Below are positions 26,527 through 35,028 of a stretch of 64,000 nt of DNA, piece by piece. The stretch's first letter is position 1. Each line of letters begins with the position of its first letter. A program made the position numbers and the translations under genes. Source of the stretch: DATFES01 sp035457725 (GTDB taxonomy: Bacteria; Pseudomonadota; Alphaproteobacteria; CACIAM-22H2); NCBI GenBank assembly GCA_035457725.1, contig DATIBC010000036.1, forward strand, positions 12,992-76,991, read 5' to 3'. Under the pieces are notes generated by a model, which saw nothing but the letters and a program-made list of their open reading frames with translations, had not been told where the DNA came from and did no database searches.

Positions 26527-28055
26527 GCCCCGGGAGCGCGGCTCGTATTTCGGCGGTCGACGAGGCCGACCGGAGTCAATTGCATTCCGGTCAAGGTGCG
26601 TTCGGCTGTTTCGAGCCGCCAGCTCAGCATACGCCGCGCGTATTCGAGGACGCGCGCCGCGTAATCCTTGTCGTTCGCGCGGTTGGAAAGCTCATCGGGG
26701 TCGTCTTCGAGATCGAAGAATAGCGGCGGCAGCGCCGCGAAATGCACATACTTGGAACGGCGATCTCGCACGACGGAGAGGCAGCATTGGTCAAGCCCGA
26801 CGCCCAACGCTCGCTCGGGCGCCGCGCCAACCACGTCGCGGAAGTCGAACTCGAAGAAAACCTCCTGCCGCCATCGCGTTGGCGTTTCGCCGGCGAGCCA
26901 AGGCAAGAGCGAGCGCCCGACGCATTGCGCGGGGATGGATCGATCCAGCACCGAACAGATGGTCGGCACCAAGTCGATACTCTCGCTGAACTCGTCCACC
27001 GTCCGTCCGGCGACTCCTCCGGGCAGGCGGACGACGAGCGGAATATGATAGGTCTGGTCGAAATACCCATCCTTGCCCAACAGCCAGTGATCGCCGAGCA
27101 TTTCGCCGTGATCGCAACTGAAGACGATCAACGTCCGGTCATACTCGCCGTTCTGCTTGAGCCAGGCGATGAGGCGGCCGATGTGGTGGTCGACTTCGGC
27201 GATCAGGCCCCAGTAAGTCGCGCGAATCTGATGCAAGTGCGCGTCCGGCATCTGGGCGACGTGCCGCTGTTGCGCCAGCAGCCATGCCAAGTAGGGATGC
27301 ACGCCCGATTCCGACGTGGCGTTGGCGGCGCGGCGGAACGGCGGCGCCGGCGACGGCTCGTACAGGCGATTATACGGCTCCGGCGCGATCCACGGCGGAT
27401 GCGGACGGAGAAATGCGAGATGCAGAAACCATGGCCGATCGCGTTGGGCGGCCAAGTAGTCGAGCGCCGCGTCAGTGACGAAGGCGGTGTCGCTATGCTC
27501 GGCCCTATAGCGCGCGGGCGCATAGGTTGGACCGCGCGACGCCGCACCGGGATAATTCTCGACCGGTCGCGCCGCCCCGTCCCAGCCATGCGGCGGAACG
27601 TCGTAGCCGAGACGGCGCAGATGCGCGAGCCAAGGCGCCGGATCCTCGGGCAGCCGTAGGACCGTAGTGAAGCCCGGCATGACGCTCTCGTAGGTGAACA
27701 GCTCCGGATCGTCGGCCGGGCGACCGCGCGGGTCGACGCTGGTGTCCGTATAGCCAATGAGCGCCGGGTCGAAGCCGCTCTTTCGCATCTCCAACGCCAG
27801 ATTTGTGAAACGCGCGTCGAGCGGTATGCCGTTCCGTACGGAGCGATGCGTATGGGCGTATAGCCCGGTCAGAATCGATGCGCGGCTGGGCCCGCAAGGC
27901 GAGGCTTGCGCATAGTGGCGGCGGAACAGGACCCCGTCGGCGGCCAACGCATCGATATTGGGCGTCCGGACGACGGGGTGGCCTACGGCCGACAGGCAGT
28001 CAGCCCGCCACTGATCGGCGAGAATGAAGAGAACGTTTTTGGGGCGAGGCATCAT
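26523..28055 (-). CDS. Phosphonate monoester hydrolase-like enzyme (sulfatase fold)
   Basis: Alkaline-phosphatase-superfamily hydrolase, about 510 residues. The sulfatase signature Cys-x-Pro-x-Arg is present as SPCGPSRAS with Cys54, which a formylglycine-generating enzyme must convert. Metal-site residues appear in the N-terminal ADQWRAD and in CDHGEMLGDHWLLGKDGY. The C-terminal HFAALPPLFFDL, MLSWRLETAERTLTG and the N-terminal DPALIGYTDT closely resemble the phosphonate monoester hydrolase of Rhizobium leguminosarum rather than classical arylsulfatases. Such enzymes hydrolyse phosphonate monoesters, phosphodiesters and sulfate esters promiscuously. No signal peptide is evident, so it is probably cytoplasmic. 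Two adjacent ATGs at 28055 and 28052 are possible starts. Confidence 0.85.
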   Translation of the reverse strand: MMPRPKNVLFILADQWRADCLSAVGHPVVRTPNIDALAADGVLFRRHYAQASPCGPSRASILTGLYAHTHRSVRNGIPLDARFTNLALEMRKSGFDPALIGYTDTSVDPRGRPADDPELFTYESVMPGFTTVLRLPEDPAPWLAHLRRLGYDVPPHGWDGAARPVENYPGAASRGPTYAPARYRAEHSDTAFVTDAALDYLAAQRDRPWFLHLAFLRPHPPWIAPEPYNRLYEPSPAPPFRRAANATSESGVHPYLAWLLAQQRHVAQMPDAHLHQIRATYWGLIAEVDHHIGRLIAWLKQNGEYDRTLIVFSCDHGEMLGDHWLLGKDGYFDQTYHIPLVVRLPGGVAGRTVDEFSESIDLVPTICSVLDRSIPAQCVGRSLLPWLAGETPTRWRQEVFFEFDFRDVVGAAPERALGVGLDQCCLSVVRDRRSKYVHFAALPPLFFDLEDDPDELSNRANDKDYAARVLEYARRMLSWRLETAERTLTGMQLTPVGLVDRRNTSRAPGA

Positions 28056-28214
28056 GCGGGGGCATCGAAACACAACCGGGCGGGCCGGACTCCGCGTGCG
28101 CAAATTCTAATCGGCCTCGCTGCGCCTACGTCAAGCGATTGCGGTCGCCATCTCCTGCGCGGCGGTTGGAACCGCGTCTCCTGCACACGATTTCACCGGC
28201 CAGGACTCGAGCGC

Positions 28215-29156
28215 TCATGTCGGCCGCCGCCGACGCATCGGTTTGGCGGATAGCGGCGTGGACACCGAATCGCGCGAAACTAGACTACTTCCTGATATCG
28301 TCGCGATCGATATTCCGGCGACGACGGCGATCAGGCCGACGATCAGATTGGCCGTAATCGGCTCGTCCAGCAGCGCGGCGGCGAGCAGTCCGGCGGCGAT
28401 CGGGTTGACCGTCATCGTATTGGCGACCAGCGTCGGGCTCGCTCTCTCGAGCGCCAGCACCCACAATATAAAGGCGACGGCGCCGCCGCCGATTCCAAGA
28501 TAGGCCGCCGCGATCCATTGCCGGAGATCGAAGGCGGACAGCACCGCGACGCTGCCAGTGAAGGTCCCGGCTCCGATCAAGACGACCAGACCCGCGCCCA
28601 TGCCCATCGCAAGATAGCCAAGCGCGCTCGAACGTTCGACGAACGGGCGAGACCAGACATTGTAGAACGCCATGCATAGCACGGCCCCCGTCATGATCAA
28701 CTCTCCGCGCCAAGCCCCAGGCGGTGCAGCCGAAACGTCCGACGCGAGTGCCAGGAGAACTCCGAGCATGGCGACGGCGACGCCTGCGGTCTTGCGGGCG
28801 GTTAGGCGCTCGATTCCGAGTAGCGCTCCGACGACCATCGTTTGGAGCGGCAGAGTCGACAGCGCGAGGGACGCGCGAGCAGCGGTCGTGTAGCCAATGG
28901 CGATGTTGAAGAAGATGAAAAACAGCCCAAAGAACGCCGCGCCGAGAACCCCGACGGCGATCCAGTCGCTCCGCTTGGGCCATCGCACGCGCATGAAGAG
29001 AGCGATCGGCAATAGGCACGCGAAGCCGATGCCCCATCGTAGCAGGGCGAGCGTTACGGCGTCGGCGCCGCCGATCAGATACCGCGTGACGGCGGCGGCC
29101 ATGCCGCCAAAACTGCTCGATGCGATGGCGATTATGACCCCGAGAAACGCGCCCAC
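28215..29156 (-). CDS. EamA-family (DMT superfamily) transporter
   Basis: Ten-helix exporter of 313 residues. GGAGG lies five bases before the GTG start at 29156, which settles the start. Typical segments are SSSFGGMAAAVTRYLIGGADAVTLALLRW, read as the first two helices, ARASLALSTLPLQTMV at the end of the first EamA repeat, and ANTMTVNPIAAGLLAAALLDEP in the second. It is divergent from the MmyB-type regulator 78 bases away, so that regulator may control it. Substrate unknown. Confidence 0.9.
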   Translation of the reverse strand: MGAFLGVIIAIASSSFGGMAAAVTRYLIGGADAVTLALLRWGIGFACLLPIALFMRVRWPKRSDWIAVGVLGAAFFGLFFIFFNIAIGYTTAARASLALSTLPLQTMVVGALLGIERLTARKTAGVAVAMLGVLLALASDVSAAPPGAWRGELIMTGAVLCMAFYNVWSRPFVERSSALGYLAMGMGAGLVVLIGAGTFTGSVAVLSAFDLRQWIAAAYLGIGGGAVAFILWVLALERASPTLVANTMTVNPIAAGLLAAALLDEPITANLIVGLIAVVAGISIATISGSSLVSRDSVSTPLSAKPMRRRRPT

Positions 29157-29234
29157 GGGTACCTCCTATTTGCCGCTGCGGCCGAATATGCGATGCTACC
29201 GGCGGATGTTTCTCCGGCAACTACCTGGCAGGTA

Positions 29235-30074
29235 ATGATGAACGACCGGGCGGGTTTCGCTTCGAAGCTTCGCTGGTGGCGCGAGCGAAGGGGCATGTCG
29301 CAGCTCGAGCTATCCGGCCGGGCGGGCATGTCGCAACGACATCTAAGCTTTCTCGAGGTATCGCGGGCGTCGCCGAGCCGGCGCATGGTCTTGCGGCTCG
29401 CCGAGGCTCTGGATGTCCCATTACGGCAGCACAATGCTCTCCTGCTTTCGGCAGGTTTCGCTCCAGCGTGGCGCGAGACCGAGCTTGGCGCGCCGGAGCT
29501 CAGCCAGGTCGCGCGTGCGGTCGATTACATGCTGGCCCATCAGGAGCCTTATCCAGCGGTTGCCGTTGACCGGCGATGGACCCTGCTCAAAGCCAACCGG
29601 GCCGCGGTCCGCCTCGTTGAGTTTCTTGTCGGGCCGCTCGCTCCGGGCGTCCAAGTCAACTTGGCCGACGCGCTGGTCGGGCCCGACGTTCTGCGGCCTT
29701 ACTTGACGAATTGGACGGAGGTCGTCCGTTACTTCGTTCGGAGCGTGGAAGCCGACGCGGCCGCCGACGGCAGCGACGAGACCGCGGCTCTTTTGGAGCG
29801 CCTCCTAACCTACAAGGGAGTACGGCCGGCGCTGGGCGAGCCTATTCCGGAGCCCGCGCCGGGTCCGGTATTGCCCATGCATTTCCGCAAAGGTAAAACG
29901 ACGCTTTCGCTGTTCACCGCGATCGCGACGCTCGGCACGCCGCGCGATGTCACGGCTCAGGAGCTACGGGTCGAAAGCTTCTTTCCGTTGGACGATGCTA
30001 CGGCGGCGGTTCTTCGCGGCTGGGCGAATGCGGCGAAGGCGAGCGGTACGGCGCGGTCGCGTCTCAAGCGATGA
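29235..30074 (+). CDS. XRE-family regulator with MmyB-like ligand-binding domain
   Basis: Transcription factor of about 279 residues. The N-terminal helix-turn-helix spans roughly residues 7-65 (LRWWRERRGMSQLELSGRAG, then MSQRHLSFLEVSRASPSRRM). The rest matches the MmyB-like domain, which in characterised members binds small lipids or other ligands: PYPAVAVDRRWTLLKANRAA, VNLADALVGPDVLRPYLTNW and a C-terminal LGTPRDVTAQELRVESFFPLDD. The ATGs at 29235 and 29238 follow an AGG at short distance; an earlier ATG at 29193 lacks a ribosome site. It probably controls the divergent EamA exporter and possibly itself. Confidence 0.87.
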   Translation: MMNDRAGFASKLRWWRERRGMSQLELSGRAGMSQRHLSFLEVSRASPSRRMVLRLAEALDVPLRQHNALLLSAGFAPAWRETELGAPELSQVARAVDYMLAHQEPYPAVAVDRRWTLLKANRAAVRLVEFLVGPLAPGVQVNLADALVGPDVLRPYLTNWTEVVRYFVRSVEADAAADGSDETAALLERLLTYKGVRPALGEPIPEPAPGPVLPMHFRKGKTTLSLFTAIATLGTPRDVTAQELRVESFFPLDDATAAVLRGWANAAKASGTARSRLKR

Positions 30075-30174
30075 GGCCGGCCGCGGTTCGGCCCACCGTG
30101 GCGCTGGCGGCGGCTTGTCGCCATGCCGTGGGAGAGATAGCCTCGATGGGATGGCGCGGAAGATCGAGGAACGT

Positions 30175-30738
30175 ATGAAACTCAATTATTGGGACGACAC
30201 GTGGCCGCTCGATGTCAGCGAGTGCCCATGTGACGCGCACTTCGTCGAGTACTTGAAGACCCGCCAAGTCGCGGAAAAGACGATTTTTCATTTCGGCAGC
30301 GGCGAACATCACCTACTTGGCGTCGAGAACGCCAAGCTCGCGCGGCCAAACCAGATCGTTTCCGTGACAGCGTCGCGCAAGGAGTACGACACATACATCG
30401 ACTTGGCAATCGCCGATCCGCGAGTGGCGAACGGCTACAAGGTGACGTTTCTCGACATCTACACGCTCGATCGGCGTATCCTGCCGATGTTCGATTACGT
30501 GTCGCTATTCCACCTGTGCGAGTTCTACGATGCCACCAAATCGAGTTATGCTCCGCTCGACGACCGCGGGCTACTCGATCTCTTCATTGAGCGACTCGCC
30601 GTGGACGGACGGATCCTGTTCTATCAGGGTTCAAACGGCTGGGGGCAGGGCCGCGTCCTCGTCGAGGATGCCTGTCGCGCCGGGCGTCTCAAGAACGATG
30701 AGACCTTTCTTTCGCTCCTCGTCTGCCGCCGCTCATAG
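30175..30738 (+). CDS. Uncharacterised protein with methyltransferase-like features
   Basis: Soluble protein of 187 residues; GAGG lies five bases before the ATG at 30175, and an in-frame ATG at 30151 is a less likely alternative. I do not recognise a named family. The order TIFHFGSGEHHLLG (a Gly-rich strand-turn), IVSVTASRKEYDTYI, KVTFLDIYTL, FDYVSLFHLCEFYD and GRILFYQGSN resembles the alternating strands and helices of a class I SAM-dependent methyltransferase, with the acidic residue after strand 2 missing or replaced. Tryptophan-rich WDDTWPLDVSECPCD at the start is distinctive. It is downstream of the MmyB-type regulator by about 100 bases. Confidence 0.62.
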   Translation: MKLNYWDDTWPLDVSECPCDAHFVEYLKTRQVAEKTIFHFGSGEHHLLGVENAKLARPNQIVSVTASRKEYDTYIDLAIADPRVANGYKVTFLDIYTLDRRILPMFDYVSLFHLCEFYDATKSSYAPLDDRGLLDLFIERLAVDGRILFYQGSNGWGQGRVLVEDACRAGRLKNDETFLSLLVCRRS

Positions 30739-30744
30739 CAATCA

Positions 30745-32661
30745 TCAATCGAGCGCCAAGCGGCGCCGCAGCGCTGCGTCTTTTCGTGCATCGAACCACC
30801 ACGTGTGGACGTCGAAACCGACGACCGAGACCTTGGCGGGACGTCCGAAACGGTCCCAGTAGGCGACGCGATCGACTTTGGAGTGCCAGAACGGAACCAC
30901 ATAGTGGCCCCACTGCAGTACTCGGTCGAGCGCTCGCGTCGCGGTCACGAGGCTGGCGCGGTCGGACGCGTTGGCGATCCGGTCGACCAACGCGTCGACG
31001 GCGGGATCGCGCACCCCGGCGAGGTTCAAGCTCCCCGGCTCGTTTGCCGCCGCCGATCCCCAATAGTAGGCTTGCTCCCGCCCTGGCGCTTCCGACTGGC
31101 CCAACAGCGCCGCGGCGATATCGAAATCGAACCGCTCGAGGCGGCGCTGAAACTGCGCCGTGTCGACCGTCCGGACGGTCGCCGCGATCCCGAGTTTGCG
31201 CAAATTGTCGACGTAGGGGAGTGCGACGCGCTCCAATCGCGAGTTGTCGAGCAGGATCTCGATCGAAACCGGACGGCCGTCGCGGCCGGTCAGCCGATAT
31301 CCCAGGACGACGTATCCCGCCGCCGCGAGCAGCCGCGATGCGATGCGGCGATTGGCGCGCCAGTCGCCGTAGGCGGCGGTGCGGGGCGGCTGGTACTCGC
31401 GCTCGAACACTTCGGCCGGCAATTGCGCCCGGTGGGGCGCCAACAGCGCCAGCTCGCTGTCGCCCGGCGCTCCGTGCGCGCCGAAATCGGCGTTATTGAA
31501 GTAGCTTCGGTTTCGCTTGTACTGGCCCTGCAGCAATAAGCGGTCGAGCGATTCGAAGTCGAATGCGTGGACCAGCGCCTCGCGCACGTGCCGATCCGCC
31601 AAAAACGCGCGCCGCGTGTTGAAGACGAAACCTTGCATGCCCGAAACGCGGTCCTCCGGAATCTCTTCGCGTCGGATCAGGTCGCGCGCGAGTGCCGGAC
31701 TTTCATAACCGTCTTTCCAGTCGCGTGGCTGGTTCTCGAGCCGGATGTCATACTCGCCAGCGAGAAACGCGCTGCGCGCCGCGATATCGTCACGAAAATA
31801 GTCGATGCGCAGATGATCGAAATTGTAGCGACCGCGATTGACCGGATGATCCTTGGCCCAATAGTCCGCAGCGCGCGACAGCGTCAGGTAGCGTCCGGGC
31901 TCGAATCGAGCGATGCGATAAGGTCCCGAACCGAGAAAGGGCTCCAGCGTCGAGCGTTCGAACGTACGGTTCTGCCACCAATGGCGCGGCAGGACTGGCA
32001 GATCGGCGGTGACGAGCGGCAGCTCGCGGTCGTTGGCGCGAGTGAAGCGAAAACGCACGCAATGCCTGCCGCATGGCTCGGCGCCCTCGACCGCCGCCAG
32101 CAACGTTCGATAATGCGGATGTCCATGGCGGCGCAAGGCGTCGTATGTCCAGATGACGTCGTCGGCGGTGACCGCGGTGCCATCGTGGAAACGCGCATCG
32201 GGGCGCAAATTGAACTCGATCGAGCGACGATCGGGCGCCAGCTGCGCGGTGGCGCACACCAGGCAGTAGCGCGAGAAAGGATCGTCGGGCGTGCGCACGG
32301 CGATCGTGTCGTAGGTGAGCCCCATGACCGGAGGCGGAGACCCCGAAAGTACGAACGGGTTGAAGCTGTCATAGGTGCCGATTTCCATCAGCCGCACCGC
32401 GCCGCCCTTGGGCGCAATCGGGTCGGCGTAGTCGAAGTGGCTAAAGTCCGGCGCGTATTTGGCGCCGCCGCCGCCGTCGAAACGCTGCACGATCGGTGAG
32501 GGCGCTCTCGGATCGGTCGCCGAGATGGGCGAAACATGCAGCCAGCATCCGCCGATGCACGCCAAGGAAAACAGGCGCTGGACCCAGCGCGCCGTCCCGC
32601 CACCGGCGATTTGGCGCATAAGGCGCATCATGGGCGCCGCGCTCGCCCCTAGGGACCGCAT
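30745..32661 (-). CDS. ABC-type oligopeptide/YejA-like extracellular solute-binding protein, family 5
   Basis: Large periplasmic binding protein of up to 638 residues, SBP_bac_5 family (DppA/OppA/YejA). A hydrophobic signal segment lies at about residues 29-48 and the mature domain begins near SPIVQRFDGGGG. Family elements include ADPIAPKGGAVRLMEIGTYD, LRPDARFHDGTAVTADDVIW, LGSGPYRIARFEPGRYLTLSRAADYW and MQGFVFNTRRAFLADRHVREAL. The ADPIAPKGG and NTRRAFLAD motifs are those of YejA-type proteins, which bind peptides such as microcin C. No permease or ATPase gene is adjacent, so it is either an orphan receptor or served by a distant system. The start overlaps the upstream lipoprotein gene by 13 bases. 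Confidence 0.88.
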   Translation of the reverse strand: MRSLGASAAPMMRLMRQIAGGGTARWVQRLFSLACIGGCWLHVSPISATDPRAPSPIVQRFDGGGGAKYAPDFSHFDYADPIAPKGGAVRLMEIGTYDSFNPFVLSGSPPPVMGLTYDTIAVRTPDDPFSRYCLVCATAQLAPDRRSIEFNLRPDARFHDGTAVTADDVIWTYDALRRHGHPHYRTLLAAVEGAEPCGRHCVRFRFTRANDRELPLVTADLPVLPRHWWQNRTFERSTLEPFLGSGPYRIARFEPGRYLTLSRAADYWAKDHPVNRGRYNFDHLRIDYFRDDIAARSAFLAGEYDIRLENQPRDWKDGYESPALARDLIRREEIPEDRVSGMQGFVFNTRRAFLADRHVREALVHAFDFESLDRLLLQGQYKRNRSYFNNADFGAHGAPGDSELALLAPHRAQLPAEVFEREYQPPRTAAYGDWRANRRIASRLLAAAGYVVLGYRLTGRDGRPVSIEILLDNSRLERVALPYVDNLRKLGIAATVRTVDTAQFQRRLERFDFDIAAALLGQSEAPGREQAYYWGSAAANEPGSLNLAGVRDPAVDALVDRIANASDRASLVTATRALDRVLQWGHYVVPFWHSKVDRVAYWDRFGRPAKVSVVGFDVHTWWFDARKDAALRRRLALD

Positions 32662-33869
32662 GCCACGACGATCGGCCGCGCGCAGGCGAGATCACGCCGC
32701 AGTCGATCGGTCTCCGTAGCCAGCGTAATGGCCGCCGTCGCCGGGTCGCCGGCGCGGCGGAGGCGCGTAGCGAATTCATCATCGCCATCGCGCCAACGAA
32801 ACAGGGCAAGTTGAGTAGCGCGAGGTTTAAATCGCGGCAGGGTGTTGTAGTCGGCTCCCGGCGGGCCATCGCGGCCTGGCATCGATCGTCGCGCGCCGAG
32901 CCAGCCTTGAAAGACATAGAAGGCGTCACTCTGCGGCAGATACTCCAGCCTATACTCGGTCTCGCGCTGCGGCTCGGTGATATCGTCGGCGGAAATGAAC
33001 GGCCGATCCTGACCGGTCGCAAGGTAGCGGGCGGTGTCGGGAGTGAGATGGCCGACCGCGCGGCGCACCTGGCGGCCGGCCTGGTGCGGGTAGAGTTCGT
33101 TCGACCATATTGCGGCGTCGACCGCGAGGCGCCTATCACGAGGAAGGACGAGCCGATCCGGCTCGGCGACCGCGCCGAGCAAATAGGTCCGCAAATAGTT
33201 GTGCTGCTGCACGATGGCGGCGACAGGTTCAAGCCGGCTGCCCGCCGGTATAAGGACGATCGTCACCGCGGTGTAGTGGTCAAGCTGGTGCCAATCCGAC
33301 GGGTCGGCGATGAGCTCAACGAGGAAGCGCTGCCATGGAGCGAGTCCCGCCGGTAGGCCGGAGGTACGAAAGACGAAGTGATAGGTGAGGAAAGTGAGCG
33401 GTGTTCCGGGCGTTTCGGCGCCGCCGGGCAAGATTTCGCGATCGATCCGCGCATAGGCGACGGGTCGCACCGGAGCGCCGGTCGGCCGATGGACGAACAC
33501 GACCCCCGGGTCAGCCTTATGCGCGTTAAGGATCGTCGGCGTGACCTGGCGGCTGATGGGCATATCTTTGCGATCGTACAGCACGCCTTGTGCGACGTAA
33601 TCCTCGTAAAACGATATCGGCCCTTCGGCGTCGGCCGGAAGGAACAGTCGGGGTCGATATCGCTCAAGCAGGGCGCGATCCTCGGCGCTTGCCGCCATCT
33701 CTGATGGGGGATTGGCACGGTACCATTCGCGGAAGCCCGGATACTGCGAGAAATTAACCGCCCTTCGCTCGCAACCAGCGAGCAGCGCGGAGAGCATGAC
33801 CAATAACGCCAGGGATAATTCGCCTGGCGCCCGCTTCCATCCACGTTTCGTGGTGCCGTCACTCGCCAT
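32649..33869 (-). CDS. Predicted lipoprotein, unknown function
   Basis: Secreted protein of 406 residues with a lipoprotein signal: Lys/Arg-rich N terminus, hydrophobic core and lipobox LLAGC (Cys33 counting from the ATG at 33869; a TTG six bases upstream is less likely). The mature part contains LLERYRPRLFLPADAEGPISFYEDYVAQG, given here as two short neighbouring blocks, then FLTYHFVFRTSGLPAG, SDWHQLDHYTAVTIVL and QQHNYLRTYLLG. Repeated His and aromatic residues suggest an enzyme-like or ligand-binding domain, but I do not recognise the family. It overlaps the start of the oligopeptide-type binding protein, so the two are probably co-expressed. Confidence 0.78.
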   Translation of the reverse strand: MASDGTTKRGWKRAPGELSLALLVMLSALLAGCERRAVNFSQYPGFREWYRANPPSEMAASAEDRALLERYRPRLFLPADAEGPISFYEDYVAQGVLYDRKDMPISRQVTPTILNAHKADPGVVFVHRPTGAPVRPVAYARIDREILPGGAETPGTPLTFLTYHFVFRTSGLPAGLAPWQRFLVELIADPSDWHQLDHYTAVTIVLIPAGSRLEPVAAIVQQHNYLRTYLLGAVAEPDRLVLPRDRRLAVDAAIWSNELYPHQAGRQVRRAVGHLTPDTARYLATGQDRPFISADDITEPQRETEYRLEYLPQSDAFYVFQGWLGARRSMPGRDGPPGADYNTLPRFKPRATQLALFRWRDGDDEFATRLRRAGDPATAAITLATETDRLRRDLACARPIVVACGP

Positions 33870-34044
33870 CGTCAATTCGCGCGCCTCGCTTAGGCCAATA
33901 CGCGGCTATCCCGGTATTTGTGCCGGGAAACTCCATGTCGCGCAAACGTCGCGATGCTGTGGCGGTGGCTTCCGCGACTCGGGGTCAACAGGGCATGATG
34001 CGGAGCATCACCAACCGAACGGCCGGCCCGACCGGCCGATTTTC

Positions 34045-35022
34045 ATGCCGATTTCCGAACGCGATCCCTGGCGCATGCAGTATTTCGAGGGTGCCGCGTG
34101 CCCGGCCGAAGTGCTGATCCCCACCGATGACGGGGATGCGTACGCTTGGTATCCGCGCCATCGCTGGATCTATAACAAGTTGCTGATTGCCGAGAGCCAG
34201 GGCCTGCCATGCGGCCCCCACGGACTCGAGCCACCGGCGTTTCCCGTCTTCAGCAAGCCGATCTACAACATGCGCGGCATGGGTGCCGGCGGACGGGTAT
34301 TCGCTTCGCTCAAGGATTACAGGGCGCAGCAGCAACCCGGCTATATGTGGATGCAGTATCTCGAGGGCGAACATGTCAGCAGCGACGCGGCGGTCGTCGA
34401 CGGCGCCCCGCGGTGGTGGCGGCATGCGATCGGAAAGGGCATCGGTGGCGGCATGTTCGACCACTGGGTTGTCCTCGCAGAGCCGCGACCGGCGATCGAG
34501 GACTATTGCGGCGAGTGGCTGTGTCGCAATCTTGCTGGCTATACTGGGATCGTCAATTTCGAGACCATCGGCGCGCGGATCATCGAGGCGCATCTGCGGC
34601 TCACCGACCAATGGCCCGATCTTTACGGCGCGCCATGGCTCGAGGCCGTGATACGCCTCTATCGCGATGGCGTCTGGTCGTTCGACGATCGCCAGCGGCG
34701 CGAGGGGTATAGCGTCGTGCTGTTCGGCGCCCACGGGGTCCGCTACCGGCACCCGCCGCAAGAACTGGTCGATGAGCTGCGGCGCGCGCTGGGAGTGACG
34801 AGCATTCAGATCACGTTTCACGAGGATTGGACGCTCGGCGCGCACTCAATGCCGCCGGGAGGTTTTCGCCTGGCGATCGTCAACGGATGGAGCCTAGAAG
34901 CGGGGATCGCGGCGCGCGAGCGGCTGGCGCTGAGCTTCTGGTCGACCCAGCAACTTTCGCCGCGTCGCGGCGGGCGGCGCAATGGCGCCGGGGCCCGGCC
35001 GAACGATCGCCCTCGGCCATGA
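34045..35022 (+). CDS. Uncharacterised ATP-grasp-like protein
   Basis: Protein of 325 residues from the ATG at 34045. It begins with ISERDPWRMQYFEGAACP and a block of short conserved stretches: AWYPRHRWIYNKLLIAESQG, PAFPVFSKPIYNMRGMGAGG and YMWMQYLEGEHVSSDAAV. These resemble the strands of an ATP-grasp fold that clamp ATP (a Lys followed by a Gly-rich loop, then an E-x-E-like EGEH). GIVNFETIGARIIEAHLRL parallels the metal-binding strand of ATP-grasp enzymes. I do not recognise a specific product. The C terminus is Arg-rich. It is divergent from the lipoprotein gene, 175 bases away. Confidence 0.66.
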   Translation: MPISERDPWRMQYFEGAACPAEVLIPTDDGDAYAWYPRHRWIYNKLLIAESQGLPCGPHGLEPPAFPVFSKPIYNMRGMGAGGRVFASLKDYRAQQQPGYMWMQYLEGEHVSSDAAVVDGAPRWWRHAIGKGIGGGMFDHWVVLAEPRPAIEDYCGEWLCRNLAGYTGIVNFETIGARIIEAHLRLTDQWPDLYGAPWLEAVIRLYRDGVWSFDDRQRREGYSVVLFGAHGVRYRHPPQELVDELRRALGVTSIQITFHEDWTLGAHSMPPGGFRLAIVNGWSLEAGIAARERLALSFWSTQQLSPRRGGRRNGAGARPNDRPRP

Positions 35023-35028
35023 TCGGCG

